Assembly (NCBI GenBank): GCA_964499865.1
Contig: CAZCPY010000023.1
Coordinates: 1 to 30,855, forward strand
Length of the DNA stretch: 30,855 nucleotides
Direction of reading: 5' to 3'
Origin: JANOGU01 sp964499865
GTDB taxonomy: Bacteria; Pseudomonadota; Alphaproteobacteria; Rhodobacterales; Rhodobacteraceae
The position numbers were made by a program, and so were the translations under genes. How positions within the stretch are numbered: position 1 is the stretch's first letter; every line of letters begins with the position of its first letter. The notes beneath the pieces are model-generated. The model ran no database searches. It was not told the DNA's origin and saw only the letters and a list, made by a program, of their open reading frames with translations. Shown here in pieces: positions 21,835 to 30,029 of this stretch.

Positions 21835-22929
21835 TTACCGGAACAGCACCAGCGCGCCCGGGCTCCAGGCCACGCGCGCCCGCGCCCCGACGTCCAGCAC
21901 CGGGCGGCCGAAGACGTTGCGCATCGAGATGCGCACCTCGTCCTTGGCCCCGTCCAGGATCACGTCGTAATAGGTCATGTCGCCGTAGTAGATGACCTCG
22001 TCCACCGTCGCCATGCTCTCGCGGTCGGCAGGCGCTGCGGCGTCGAACAGGATCGTCAGCGTTTCGGGGCGGAAGCCGATCGCCGTTTCGGCGGACCCCG
22101 CCTTGCCCATGCACTGGTCGGGGTCGAGCGACAGGCGGCCGAAGCCTTCCGCCTCGACCTCGACCTTGCCGCCCGCCTCCGACAGGATCCTGGCGGGCAG
22201 GAAGTTCATCGTGCCGATGAAGTCGGCGACCTTGCGCGACGCCGGGCGGCGGTACAGCGTCTCGGGGTCGGCCAGCTGCGCGATCTCGCCCTCGAACATC
22301 ACGGCGATGCGGTCGGACATCACCAGCGCCTCTTCCTGGTCGTGGGTGACCAGGATGAAGGTGATGCCGACCTGCCGCTGCAGGCGCATCAGTTCGATCT
22401 GCATCTGTTCGCGCATCTTCTTGTCCAGCGCCGACAGCGGCTCGTCCAGCAGCAGCACCTTGGGCTTCAGGATCAGCGCGCGGGCCAGCGCCACGCGCTG
22501 CCGCTGGCCGCCCGACAGGGCATGCGCCGCGCGCTTGCCATAGCCCTTCAGCCCCACCATCTCCAGCGCCGCCTCCACCGCCCTGGCCTTCTCGGCGGCC
22601 GGACGCGGATCGCGGCGCAGGCCGAAGCCCACGTTCTGCTCCACCGTCAGGTGCGGGAAGATGGCATAGCTCTGGAACACCATGTTCGTCGGCCGCACGT
22701 TGGCGGGCACCCCGGCCATGTTCCTGCCGTCGATCATGACGACGCCCGACGAGATGTCCTCGAACCCCGCGATGGTGCGCAGAAGCGTGGTCTTGCCGCA
22801 GCCGGAAGGGCCGAGCAGCGAGAAGAACTCGCCCGCCTTGATGGTGGCGGTGATGCCGCGCAGCGCGTGGTAATCGCCGTAGTATTTCTGCACGTCCTGG
22901 AAGGCGATCATCACCGGCTTGTCGTTCAC
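21835..22929 (-). CDS. PotA-like ABC transporter ATP-binding protein
   Basis: A 364-residue importer ATPase. Walker A GPSGCGKTT (40-48), Q-loop VFQSYAIFPHLT, signature LSGGQRQR, Walker B VLLLDEPLSALD and switch VTHDQEEALVMSDR are all present, followed by a C-terminal TOBE domain (from about ATVDEVIYYGDMTYY) as in PotA/FbpC. It powers uptake through the two permeases encoded upstream. The start is GTG 22929, whose GTGA overlaps the permease stop by 4 nt and which has GGAGG upstream; an ATG six codons later is the alternative. It is the last gene of the operon, followed by the long inverted repeat. The substrate is probably spermidine/putrescine or a related cation, by family only. Confidence 0.92.
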   Translation of the reverse strand: MNDKPVMIAFQDVQKYYGDYHALRGITATIKAGEFFSLLGPSGCGKTTLLRTIAGFEDISSGVVMIDGRNMAGVPANVRPTNMVFQSYAIFPHLTVEQNVGFGLRRDPRPAAEKARAVEAALEMVGLKGYGKRAAHALSGGQRQRVALARALILKPKVLLLDEPLSALDKKMREQMQIELMRLQRQVGITFILVTHDQEEALVMSDRIAVMFEGEIAQLADPETLYRRPASRKVADFIGTMNFLPARILSEAGGKVEVEAEGFGRLSLDPDQCMGKAGSAETAIGFRPETLTILFDAAAPADRESMATVDEVIYYGDMTYYDVILDGAKDEVRISMRNVFGRPVLDVGARARVAWSPGALVLFR

Positions 22930-23735
22930 AGGAAGCCTCCCGAGGCCTTGCCGCCGGTGCGCGCGATGCCGCGGCGGCGGGTGTATTCGGCGATTGCCAG
23001 AAGGCAGATCGACAGCAGCACGAGGATGGTGCCCAGCGCCAGCACCTTGGGCACGTTGGCGGGGAAGCGGAACTGGCCGTAGATGTAGGCCGACAGCATC
23101 GGCTCGGTCCCGGACAGGAAGTAGCTGATGATGAACTCGTCCAGCGACACGGTGAACGAGATCAGGAACGACGACACGATCCCCGGCATCACCAGGGGCA
23201 GGATCACCAGCCGGAAGGTCGAGGCCGGCGTCTCGCCGAGGTCGTAGGCCGCCTCTTCCAGCGACCGGTCCAGCGACTGGAAGGCCGACGTCATGATCGC
23301 CACCGCGAAGGGCGTGCAGATCAGCACATGGCCCAGGATCACCGTCAGGATCGACAGGCTCATCCCCACCGCCAGGAAGGCCACCAGAAGCGACATCGCG
23401 AGGATCATCTCGGGCAGGACCAGCGGCAGCATCACGAGGCCGATCACCGGCCCCTTGCCGGGAAAGGCGAACCGGGTCGAGGCGCGGGCGGCGAACAGGC
23501 CCAGGATGGTGGCGATGGTGGCGGTGCTGAAGGCCACGATCAGCGAGTTCCGAAGCGCGTTCCACAACTGCTGGTCGGCCCACATCTCGCCGAACCATCT
23601 GGTGGTGAAACCTTCCAGCGGCAGGGCCAGGATGACCGAGTCGTTGAAGGCGAACAGCGGCAGCAGCGCGATCGGCGCATAGAGGAAGATCAGGTAGGCG
23701 ACGGCGTAGATGAACAGCCCGGGCGACTTCTTCAT
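22926..23735 (-). CDS. PotC-like ABC transporter permease
   Basis: A 269-residue inner membrane permease with six hydrophobic helices. The EAA motif, which contacts the ATPase, is EEAAYDLGETPASTFRLVILPLVMPGI. The N-terminus KKSPGLFIYAVAYLIFLYAPIALLPLFAFNDS and FTVSLDEFIISYF are typical of PotC. It overlaps the preceding permease by 4 nt (ATGA) and the next ATPase by 4 nt (GTGA), so translation of the three is tightly coupled. Confidence 0.92.
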   Translation of the reverse strand: MKKSPGLFIYAVAYLIFLYAPIALLPLFAFNDSVILALPLEGFTTRWFGEMWADQQLWNALRNSLIVAFSTATIATILGLFAARASTRFAFPGKGPVIGLVMLPLVLPEMILAMSLLVAFLAVGMSLSILTVILGHVLICTPFAVAIMTSAFQSLDRSLEEAAYDLGETPASTFRLVILPLVMPGIVSSFLISFTVSLDEFIISYFLSGTEPMLSAYIYGQFRFPANVPKVLALGTILVLLSICLLAIAEYTRRRGIARTGGKASGGFL

Positions 23736-24637
23736 CGCCTGCCCCCCGCCAGGAAGCGGCGGTTCAGCATCACGAAGATGATCGTCACCACCGCCACGAT
23801 CAGCATCGCCGACACCGCCAGCGCCGACCCCAGCGCGCGGTCCTGCTGTTTCAGCATCTGCGTCTCGATCATGTTGGCGATCATCGGATACTTGCCGCCG
23901 CCCATCAGGTCGGGCGTCACGTAGTCGCCCACGGTGGGGATGAAGACGATCATCACCGCCGCGATCACGCCGGGCATCGACAGCGGCAGCGTGACGCGCA
24001 GGAAGGTGGTGAGCCTGGTCTCGCCCAGGTCCAGCCCCGCCTCCAGGTAGGACCGGTCGATCTTTTCCAGCGCCACGAAGATCGGCAGGATCGCGAAGGG
24101 CGCGTAGGCATGGGCCAGCGTCACCGTCACGGCGACGGCGCCGTTGGTCAGGAAGCTCATCGGCTCGCCGATGATCCCCACGGTTTCCAGCGTCCAGGAC
24201 ACCGCGCCGTCGAAGCCCAGCACGACCTTCCAGAGAAAGACGCGGATGATGTAGCTGGTCCAGAACGGGATGGTGATCAGGAACAGCCAAAGCGCCTTCT
24301 TCGAAGGTGCGACGTGAAAGCTGACATAGTAGGCGATCGGATAGGCCAGGCAGACGGTGATCGCCGTCAGGGTCAGCGACACGCCAAGCGACCGCAGCAT
24401 CAGCGCCCGGTAGATCCTGTTCGTCCAGACCTCGGCGTAGTTCTGGAAGGTCAGGATCGGCTGCGCGACCTTCAGCCCCGCGGCGTTGAAGCCGGTGGTA
24501 TAGAAGGATACCAGCACCACGGTGAACAGCGGCACCGCCAGCAGGATGATGGCATAGGCCGCGGGCAGGCCCATCATGGTGAGCCCGCTGGTCGCCTCCG
24601 GCGACAGGAGGCGCGACCGTCGCGTGCCATTGCCCAT
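23732..24637 (-). CDS. PotB-like ABC transporter permease
   Basis: A 301-residue inner membrane permease, the first gene of the operon. Six hydrophobic helices follow an N-terminal cytoplasmic stretch (MGNGTRRSRLLSPEA). FWTSYIIRVFLWKVVLG is conserved in PotB, and the EAA loop is EAGLDLGETRLTTFLRVTLPLSMPG; VGDYVTPDLMGGG is also typical. No periplasmic binding protein gene precedes it: the 168 nt upstream hold only hairpins and then an unrelated small gene. The binding protein must be encoded elsewhere. AGGGA lies about 6 nt before the ATG. Confidence 0.92.
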   Translation of the reverse strand: MGNGTRRSRLLSPEATSGLTMMGLPAAYAIILLAVPLFTVVLVSFYTTGFNAAGLKVAQPILTFQNYAEVWTNRIYRALMLRSLGVSLTLTAITVCLAYPIAYYVSFHVAPSKKALWLFLITIPFWTSYIIRVFLWKVVLGFDGAVSWTLETVGIIGEPMSFLTNGAVAVTVTLAHAYAPFAILPIFVALEKIDRSYLEAGLDLGETRLTTFLRVTLPLSMPGVIAAVMIVFIPTVGDYVTPDLMGGGKYPMIANMIETQMLKQQDRALGSALAVSAMLIVAVVTIIFVMLNRRFLAGGRR

Positions 24638-24736
24638 GCGCGTGTCCCTGTTCCCCGCGCCGGGCTGGTCACCCGGTCTTGCTTGCCGCCGTGTTGCACC
24701 CGTTATCGCGCGATTTTTCGCGGCCGGGCAACTGGG

Positions 24737-24765
24737 AAAATCGCCTGCGCGGCCGGCGGCAGGCG
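24737..24765 (-). terminator. Terminator after the small gene at 24806
   Basis: CGCCTGC (24742-24748) pairs with GCAGGCG (24759-24765); read on the minus strand the stem is followed by ATTTT. A second hairpin lies just upstream at 24763-24795. Together they separate the 86-residue gene from the ABC operon. Confidence 0.5.
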
Positions 24766-24795
24766 GCGGATGCGGAAAAACCGGGCATCCGCCGC
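24763..24795. repeat. 11-bp inverted repeat GCGGCGGATGC
   Basis: GCGGCGGATGC (24763-24773) and GCATCCGCCGC (24785-24795) are perfect inverted repeats with an A-rich loop, just past the stop of the small gene. They probably work with the adjacent terminator stem. Confidence 0.5.
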
Positions 24796-24805
24796 GGCAG
24801 GCGGC

Positions 24806-25066
24806 CTAGACGCCGATGCGCTCGACGGGGATCGCGCGCTTCTTCAGTTCGTCCATCAGCGCGGGCACGATCCGCAGCGCGCCCACCGCGTGGCTGAGCG
24901 CATCGGCCAGGCGGTGGTCGTCGATATCGTTGCCCTGCACGCGCCAGACCATGCGGCGGCTGACGCCGTCGTCATAGACGACTTCCGTCTCGCCCGCCCG
25001 CGTCTTGCGGAATCCGAGAAAGTCCGCGCCGCCATTGGGCGCGTGAAAACCTGCGTGGACGCCCAT
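24806..25066 (-). CDS. Hypothetical protein, 86 residues
   Basis: I do not recognise this family. The protein starts MGVHAGFHAPNGGADFLGF, has an acidic middle with ETEVVYDDGVSRRMVWRVQ that looks like paired beta strands, and ends in an alpha-helical half (DHRLADALSHAVGALRIVPALMDELKKR). It has no signal peptide or membrane helix. The start is supported by a GGGAAGAC purine stretch upstream and a good promoter at 25128-25100; a terminator follows. It appears to be a single-gene unit between the ABC operon and the MocR-type regulator gene, all on the minus strand. Codon use matches its neighbours, so it is likely a real gene. Confidence 0.65.
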   Translation of the reverse strand: MGVHAGFHAPNGGADFLGFRKTRAGETEVVYDDGVSRRMVWRVQGNDIDDHRLADALSHAVGALRIVPALMDELKKRAIPVERIGV

Positions 25067-25099
25067 TTTCGGGTCTTCCCTGTGACTGCTCTGCACCGA

Positions 25100-25128
25100 G
25101 GATGGGGAACCCACCCCTTTTGCGTCAA
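25100..25128 (-). promoter_or_regulatory. Predicted promoter of the 86-residue gene
   Basis: On the minus strand: TTGACG (25128-25123), a 17-nt spacer, CCATCC (25105-25100). The -35 is strong and the -10 poor, a common pattern in GC-rich alphaproteobacteria. The leader would be about 27 nt. Confidence 0.4.
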
Positions 25129-25191
25129 GCACTTCGCACGGGGACGTGACCCGCAGGGCGCGGTTTGCGGCGAAAGGGTCACAGTCTGGCC

Positions 25192-26589
25192 TCAGACCGC
25201 CACCTCGCGTTCGGGCGTCCGCAGCAGGCGGGACAGGCGGGCGCAGGCCGCTTCCGTCTCTCCCCTGGTCATCTGCCCGTTCAGCGCCAGCCGCACGGCA
25301 CTGGGTGCGCGGCCGGTGACCAGGGCGTATTCGTCGGCCGACCGCACCATCACCCCCTCGGCCTCGGCCATCCGCGTGAAGGCGGACGCGCGCCACCCCG
25401 ACGGCAGGCGCAGCCACAGGAAGGGCAGGCCCGGCTGCCAGCCCAGGTCATGCGCGCCCAGCACGTTGACCGCGCCCTGCAGCCGGTCGGCAAAGGCCGC
25501 CTGCACGCCGGTGCGCAGCCGCGCCGCGGTGCCGTCCTGCATCAGGCGCACCACCAGGTCGCTGACCGGACGCGCCAGCGCGAAGAAGCCGTGCTGCGCC
25601 GTCAGCCGCGCCGCCTCGGCCCGGCCGCCGGGGCAGACGATCCAGCCGAAGCGCAGCGCCGCCGACAGGGTCTTGGACAGCCCGCCCACGAACCAGGTCC
25701 GCTCGGGCGCCAGAGCGCGCAGCGTGGGGGCGTCGGCCAGCGCGGTGGAATAGCAGTCGTCCTCGATGATCTGCAGGTCATGCGTGCGGGCGATGGCGAC
25801 GATCTCGGCCCGGCGCGCGAGGTCCATGTGCGCCGTCGTGGGGTTCTGCGCGTCCGGCGTCAGGCACAGCACCTGCGGCCCGTGGCGGCGGCAGGCGGCC
25901 TCCAGTGCGGCGGGCACCAGGCCGCGGTCGTCGGTCTCGACCCCCACCACCTCGGCGCGGGACAGGCGGGCGGCGTGTCGGAAGCCGGCGTAGGCCAGGT
26001 CTTCCAGCAGCACCACCGGCCGGTCGCCGCGCAGCACGCACTGGAACACGGTCGCGACCGCGTTCTGCCCGCCGTGGGTCAGCGCGATGTCCTCGGGCGC
26101 CACCGGTCCCAGGATGCGGTCGGCCACCCAGTCCACCACCGCGGCGCGCAACGGCGCCTCGGCCTTCTGGCTGGGATAGTCGAGCCAGTCCGCCGCCGCC
26201 ACCGTCGCCAGCCCCGCCAGCGCCCGGGCAAAGGCCGCGCCCTGCCCCACCTCGGGCAGGCGCGGGGCGCGCAGGTCGAGCTTGCCCGCGGCGGCATCGC
26301 GGTCGGTGAAGATCGGCTGCGTCGGCCCGAACTGCGGCCGCGTGGCGGCGACGAAGGTGCCGCGGCCGACGGTGGCGGCCAAGAGCCCCTCCTGCGTGGC
26401 GATCTGGTAGGCGCGGGCGACCGTGCCGGGGGTGACCTTGAGATCCCAGGCCAGGTCGCGCACCGTGGGAAGCTGCGCCCCGGGCGGCAGGCGGCCTTCG
26501 CCGATGGCCTCGCGCAGGGCGCGGGACAGGGCCAGGTATTTGGGCCCGGGAAACTGCGCCAGATCCGGCTGCCAAGTTGTATCGGTCAC
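25192..26589 (-). CDS. MocR-type GntR/aminotransferase regulator
   Basis: A 465-residue fusion of a GntR winged helix-turn-helix (residues about 15-80: PKYLALSRALREAIGEG..LPTVRDLAWDLKVTPGTVARAY..GRGTF) to a fold-type I aminotransferase-like domain. The PLP lysine is Lys306 in GGLSKTLSAALRFGW; Asn249 in PDAQNPTT, Asp277 in IIEDDCY and Arg313 complete the cofactor site. Such proteins are usually transcription factors that sense PLP or an amino compound (PdxR, TauR, GabR) and are encoded next to their targets. The promoter at 26661-26633 overlaps two TGTATCAATACA dyads, so autoregulation is likely. The divergent neighbour is a DUF1127 gene, not a metabolic gene, so the regulated pathway is unclear. 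Confidence 0.9.
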   Translation of the reverse strand: MTDTTWQPDLAQFPGPKYLALSRALREAIGEGRLPPGAQLPTVRDLAWDLKVTPGTVARAYQIATQEGLLAATVGRGTFVAATRPQFGPTQPIFTDRDAAAGKLDLRAPRLPEVGQGAAFARALAGLATVAAADWLDYPSQKAEAPLRAAVVDWVADRILGPVAPEDIALTHGGQNAVATVFQCVLRGDRPVVLLEDLAYAGFRHAARLSRAEVVGVETDDRGLVPAALEAACRRHGPQVLCLTPDAQNPTTAHMDLARRAEIVAIARTHDLQIIEDDCYSTALADAPTLRALAPERTWFVGGLSKTLSAALRFGWIVCPGGRAEAARLTAQHGFFALARPVSDLVVRLMQDGTAARLRTGVQAAFADRLQGAVNVLGAHDLGWQPGLPFLWLRLPSGWRASAFTRMAEAEGVMVRSADEYALVTGRAPSAVRLALNGQMTRGETEAACARLSRLLRTPEREVAV

Positions 26590-26620
26590 ATTTTGCCCAC
26601 TGGACCCGGGATTCGCGGTC

Positions 26621-26665
26621 TTGTATCAATACATCATAGGCAATGACGCCTATTGTATCAATACA
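26621..26665. promoter_or_regulatory. Twin operator: two TTGTATCAATACA copies
   Basis: TTGTATCAATACA occurs at 26621-26633 and again at 26653-26665, start to start 32 bp, about three helical turns. Each is a dyad TGTAT-CA-ATACA of the kind GntR-type winged helices bind. The right copy overlaps the mocR -35 and lies just before the DUF1127 start; the left copy covers the mocR transcription start. It is AT-rich against a GC-rich background. Confidence 0.65.
26633..26661 (-). promoter_or_regulatory. Predicted mocR-type regulator promoter
   Basis: On the minus strand: TTGATA (26661-26656), a 17-nt spacer, TATGAT (26638-26633), both five of six to consensus. Transcription would start near 26626 with a leader of about 37 nt. 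Confidence 0.6.
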
Positions 26666-26668
26666 AAG

Positions 26669-26893
26669 ATGACGGCCATGACCCCCGCGCTCCGCACCTA
26701 CCCGACCTTCGACCGCCCCTTGCCGCCGCTTGCGCGCGCGCTGCACGGGCTGACGCTGGTGGTGCTCGCCTGGGAAGAGCGCCGCCAGACCCGCCGCTCC
26801 CTGCGCGATCTGGACGACCACATGCTGCGCGACATCGGCATCCCGCGCGACCTGGCGCTGCGCGAAGGCGAAAAGCCGTTCTGGCGGGATTGA
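26669..26893 (+). CDS. DUF1127 family small protein
   Basis: A 74-residue basic protein ending in the DUF1127 (YjiS-like) domain: WEERRQTRRSLRDLDDHMLRDIGI is the family signature, with an Arg-rich helix and the LRDIG turn. The N-terminal half has a hydrophobic helix (LARALHGLTLVVLAW). Alphaproteobacterial DUF1127 proteins influence phosphate and carbon metabolism and RNA turnover, and some bind RNA. It is divergent from the MocR-type gene and starts 3 nt past the right operator copy, so it is probably controlled by that regulator. ATG 26669 is chosen; ATG 26678 is an alternative three codons in. The ribosome site is weak (CAAAG). Confidence 0.85.
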   Translation: MTAMTPALRTYPTFDRPLPPLARALHGLTLVVLAWEERRQTRRSLRDLDDHMLRDIGIPRDLALREGEKPFWRD

Positions 26894-26940
26894 GGGTAAG
26901 CGGGCGGACCGCACCACCGGGCCGCTGACCTCCGTCGCCG

Positions 26941-28865
26941 TCAGGGCAGGCCTCGCAAGGCCTCAGCCACCCGGCGGCCAACGACGTCTGAGCCCTCGAC
27001 AGACAAGTGGTTGCTGTCGCGGAACATCATCGTGCCGTCCTTGACCATCGAGCAGGACCCGCCTGAGCAGAACAGGCTGCGGACTTCCACAACTGGGATA
27101 TCCGCGGCAGAAGCGACCTCTCGCAGGATCGCGCCGTATCGGTCTTGCATGGCCAGCGCATCCTCGCGTTGCGCTGTGCAGGACCAAAGGCTCTCGCTGA
27201 ACATGGCGAACTTGCAAAGCCCCGGTTCGTTGGCAAACCACGGCAGGTCTCCGACTGCCACCACTTTGGCACCCGTCGCCGCCAGGCGGCGAAAGGTACC
27301 CTCTAGCCGGAGGCGGAACGCAGCTTCGTTGTCGACCTCTGCAAACCGCCGCGGCCAGTGCATCGCGTAAACGACGGTGTGGGGCCCGCCCGGCCGCTCC
27401 AGTGCCGCAAAGACATCGTCAAACCGCGGTTCGCCCGCAAGCGGTGGCGCGTTGCGCAGGTAGAGGGTCACGTTCTCGTCCGGCAGACCCTGGGCCAGGC
27501 CAAGCATCAAGTGCTCTGCATGGGAATCGCCGAACAGGACTACAGTAGGCGGAACCCCCGGCTTGCTCTGGTGACAGCGAGATCGCATCCCGTCCCTCGG
27601 CGTCGCTTCCGCGATGGCTGTATCGACACAGTCGAACAGCTGCGCATCCATCTCGTCACCAAAGGCGCGGTGTCCGATCTCCCCGGCGAAGCGCTCCGTC
27701 ACGCGATTTGGAAAGCCATCCGCCTGCCGGATTACCAACGCCACGGTGAACAAAGCAACTGCAATCCCTAAACTTGCACCGAAGACCTGCCGTCGTCGCG
27801 GTAGTCGGCGAGGCACCTGGCCACGGAACGGTTGTTCGACAAAGCGCCATGACAGGTATCCAAGGAACAAAGCCGCGAGGCTCAACCCGGCCATGACCGC
27901 AAAGCCCGGGTCGTTCGAAAGCCGCAGCCGCGCGAAGGCGAACAGAGGCTGGTGGAAGAGATAGCTGCTGTAGCTGATCAGTCCGATACCGACAGGCAAA
28001 GGCGATGCAAGAACCCTCGCGGTCAGCGTCTCGCTGCGCCCGAACAGCACAACCAGCGCGGTCCCCACGACAGGGGGCAGAGCCCAGAGGCCTGGACAGG
28101 GGAACGTGTCGAATAGAGAAACACGGGCAGCAGGATCAGGCCGAGTCCCGCAAGCGCCAAGGCCTCGCTGCGAATGGGCGTCCGCCCGTGCAGCAGGATG
28201 CCGCAGAGCGAGCCGACACCAAGTTCCCAGAACCGCATGGGCGTGAAGAAGAACGCCCGTCCGGCATCGGCACGGGTGCCCCATTCGGCCAGCACGAAGC
28301 TGCCCAAGGTCAGCGCCAGGGTGACCCAAAAAAGGCGGCGCAGTCCACCTCGCAGTGCCAGGCCCACGACCAGCGGGAACAGCAGATAGTATTGCTCCTC
28401 GACGCCCAGACTCCAAGTGTGGAGCAGCGGTTGCAATTCGGACGACGGCGCAAAGTAGCTGACCTGCGACATGAAGTAGAGGTTCGACAGGAAAAACACG
28501 ACCGAGCCCAGGCTGTTCGCGAAACCCGTAAGCTGTTCCGGAAGCATCCAGGCCAGCGCGAAGGGGATGCACAGCACCAGGACCATGAAAAGCGCTGGCA
28601 GGATGCGCCGCGCGCGTCGCTCGTAGAACCGCAAGAGCGAGTAGTTGCCACCAAGACGCTCGCTGACAAGGATCGCGGTGATCAGATAGCCGCTGATGAC
28701 AAAGAAGACGTCGACCCCGACGAAGCCACCAGGAAACGCGGAAAAGCCCGCGTGGAAAAGAATGACCGGAATGACTGCTACGGCCCGCAGACCGTCGATT
28801 TCCTTGCGATACTGCACTGCTTCCCGCCCGCGCCTGAGGTTCCGCTTTAGCGCAAGGCGAGGCAT
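26941..28865 (-). pseudogene. OafA/YrhL-type acyltransferase with SGNH domain, frameshifted
   Basis: Two overlapping frames together encode one acyltransferase-3 protein of about 641 residues. Frame A (from ATG 28865) carries YRKEIDGLRAVAVIPVILFHAGF, the VDVFFVISGYLI signature, HTWSLGVEEQYYLLFPLV and following membrane helices. It breaks after FLYST near 28106. Frame B continues with FPCPGLWALPPVVGTALVVLF, ISYSSYLFHQPL, WRFVEQPFR, then a periplasmic SGNH esterase domain (FGDSHAEH, DSNHLS) ending at 26941. Adding one C near 28106 would read FLYSTPFPCPGLWALPP, an uninterrupted family match. Such enzymes O-acetylate LPS or other surface glycans. The gene is visibly AT-richer than its neighbours, suggesting transfer. 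GTG 28817 is an alternative start. A sequencing error is the alternative to a true pseudogene. Confidence 0.85.
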
Positions 28866-28870
28866 ACAGC

Positions 28871-28902
28871 AAAGGGGGTGCAGCTAACGCCGCACCCCCT
28901 TT
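28871..28902 (-). terminator. Terminator of the rplM-rpsI operon
   Basis: AAAGGGGGTGC (28871-28881) and GCACCCCCTTT (28892-28902) form an 11-bp stem with a 10-nt loop, with flanking A/T runs on both strands. It lies 20 nt past the rpsI stop and immediately before the acyltransferase start codon. Confidence 0.75.
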
Positions 28903-28922
28903 TGGTGTTCTGTACCAGCGCC

Positions 28923-29414
28923 TCAGCGCTTGGAGAACTGGAACGACCGGCGCGCCTTGCGCTTGCCGTATTTCTTGCGTTCGACCGTGCGCGAGTCGCG
29001 GGTCAGGAAGCCTGCGGCCTTCAGCGCCGGGCGCAGGCTGGGTTCGTAAAGTTGCAGCGCCTTCGAGATGCCGTGCTTGACGGCCCCCGCCTGGCCCGAC
29101 AGCCCGCCGCCCGCGACCGTCGCCATCACGTCGAACTGGCCTTCCACGTTGGCGATGGTGAAGGGCTGGCGCAGGATCATCTGCAGCACCGGACGGGCGA
29201 AGTATTCCGCCATCGTCTTGCCGTTGACGGTGACCTTGCCCTTGCCGGGCCTGATCCAGACGCGGGCGACGGCGTCCTTGCGCTTGCCCGTGGCATAGGC
29301 GCGGCCCAAGCTGTCGCGCTGGGGCTCGCGCTTGGGCGCGGCCTCTTCGGTGACGGCGGGCGTGGCGGCAGAGACGGCGGCCTTCAGGTCCTCGAGCGAT
29401 TTGATGTCGGCCAT
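28923..29414 (-). CDS. rpsI: 30S ribosomal protein S9
   Basis: A 163-residue S9 protein of the small-subunit head; its C-terminal tail reaches the P site. Conserved: YATGKRKDAVARVWIRPGKG, VNGKTMAEYF, and the C-terminal DSRTVERKKYGKRKARRSFQFSKR end with the invariant Lys-Arg. A 35-residue acidic/Ala-rich N-terminal extension (DIKSLEDLKAAVSAATPAVTEE..) is longer than in E. coli (130 aa) but usual in alphaproteobacteria. It begins 2 nt after rplM and ends before a strong terminator. Confidence 0.97.
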   Translation of the reverse strand: MADIKSLEDLKAAVSAATPAVTEEAAPKREPQRDSLGRAYATGKRKDAVARVWIRPGKGKVTVNGKTMAEYFARPVLQMILRQPFTIANVEGQFDVMATVAGGGLSGQAGAVKHGISKALQLYEPSLRPALKAAGFLTRDSRTVERKKYGKRKARRSFQFSKR

Positions 29415-29416
29415 GG

Positions 29417-29881
29417 TCAGGCGCTCCGCGTGTTCTTGGGGTTCAACGGCTTGAGGTCCACCACGGTGGGCGCCTGCGCCTCGTGCGGGTGTTCGGCGCC
29501 CGCGTAGACGCGCAGGTTCGACATCTGCTGCGCGCCCAGGCGGTTCCTCGTGATCATCCGTTCGACCGCCTTGATCACCACGCGTTCGGGGTGGTTGCCT
29601 TCCAGCACCTCGCGCGCAGTGCGGCTCTTGATGCCGCCGGGATAGCCCGTGTGCCAGTAGTAGCGCTTGTCGGCGCGCTTGTTGCCGGTCATCTGCACCT
29701 TTTCGGCGTTGATGACGATCACGTTGTCGCCCATGTCCATGTGCGGCGTGAAGGTGGGCTTGTTCTTGCCGCGCAGGACATTGGCCACATAGGTGGCAAG
29801 CCGGCCCAGCACGACGCCCTCGGCGTCGATCAGGACCCACTTCTTCTGGATGTCCGCGGGCGTGGCGGAGAAGGTTTTCAT
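29417..29881 (-). CDS. rplM: 50S ribosomal protein L13
   Basis: A 154-residue L13 protein, an early 50S assembly protein. Conserved segments: KWVLIDAEGVVLGRLATYVANVLRGK, the DMGDNVIVINAEKVQMTGNK block, KRYYWHTGYPGG and AVERMITRN. It has an ordinary length with a short C-terminal extension (PTVVDLKPLNPKNTRSA). First gene of rplM-rpsI, behind the promoter at 29964-29936. Confidence 0.97.
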   Translation of the reverse strand: MKTFSATPADIQKKWVLIDAEGVVLGRLATYVANVLRGKNKPTFTPHMDMGDNVIVINAEKVQMTGNKRADKRYYWHTGYPGGIKSRTAREVLEGNHPERVVIKAVERMITRNRLGAQQMSNLRVYAGAEHPHEAQAPTVVDLKPLNPKNTRSA

Positions 29882-29935
29882 CGGTTCATCCCGGACAGGA
29901 GAGGGAGCAAGGCGGCCCCCGGACTCGGATGGCGG

Positions 29936-29964
29936 CTTATGCCGCGCGCCGGGCGCAAGGTCAA
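29936..29964 (-). promoter_or_regulatory. Predicted rplM-rpsI promoter
   Basis: On the minus strand: TTGACC (29964-29959), a 17-nt spacer, CATAAG (29941-29936). The -10 is flanked by the short inverted repeat GCGGC/GCCGC. The leader would be about 48 nt, with AGGAGAGGG near 29897-29905. Confidence 0.55.
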
Positions 29965-30029
29965 GCGGGGTACGGCATATAAATCAGCGTGAATTCATGG
30001 GGTTGCGAATGGGGTTTATGGATACCCCA

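Noticed and set aside
28095..28115. Programmed ribosomal frameshift in the acyltransferase
   Set aside because: No slippery heptamer or downstream pseudoknot is apparent, and a single missing base restores the family sequence; pseudogene or sequencing error is simpler.
28110..28872. N-terminal part of the long minus-strand frame starting at 28872
   Set aside because: It is out of frame with the acyltransferase membrane domain, which is encoded in the frame starting at 28865; only its portion downstream of about 28106 is real.
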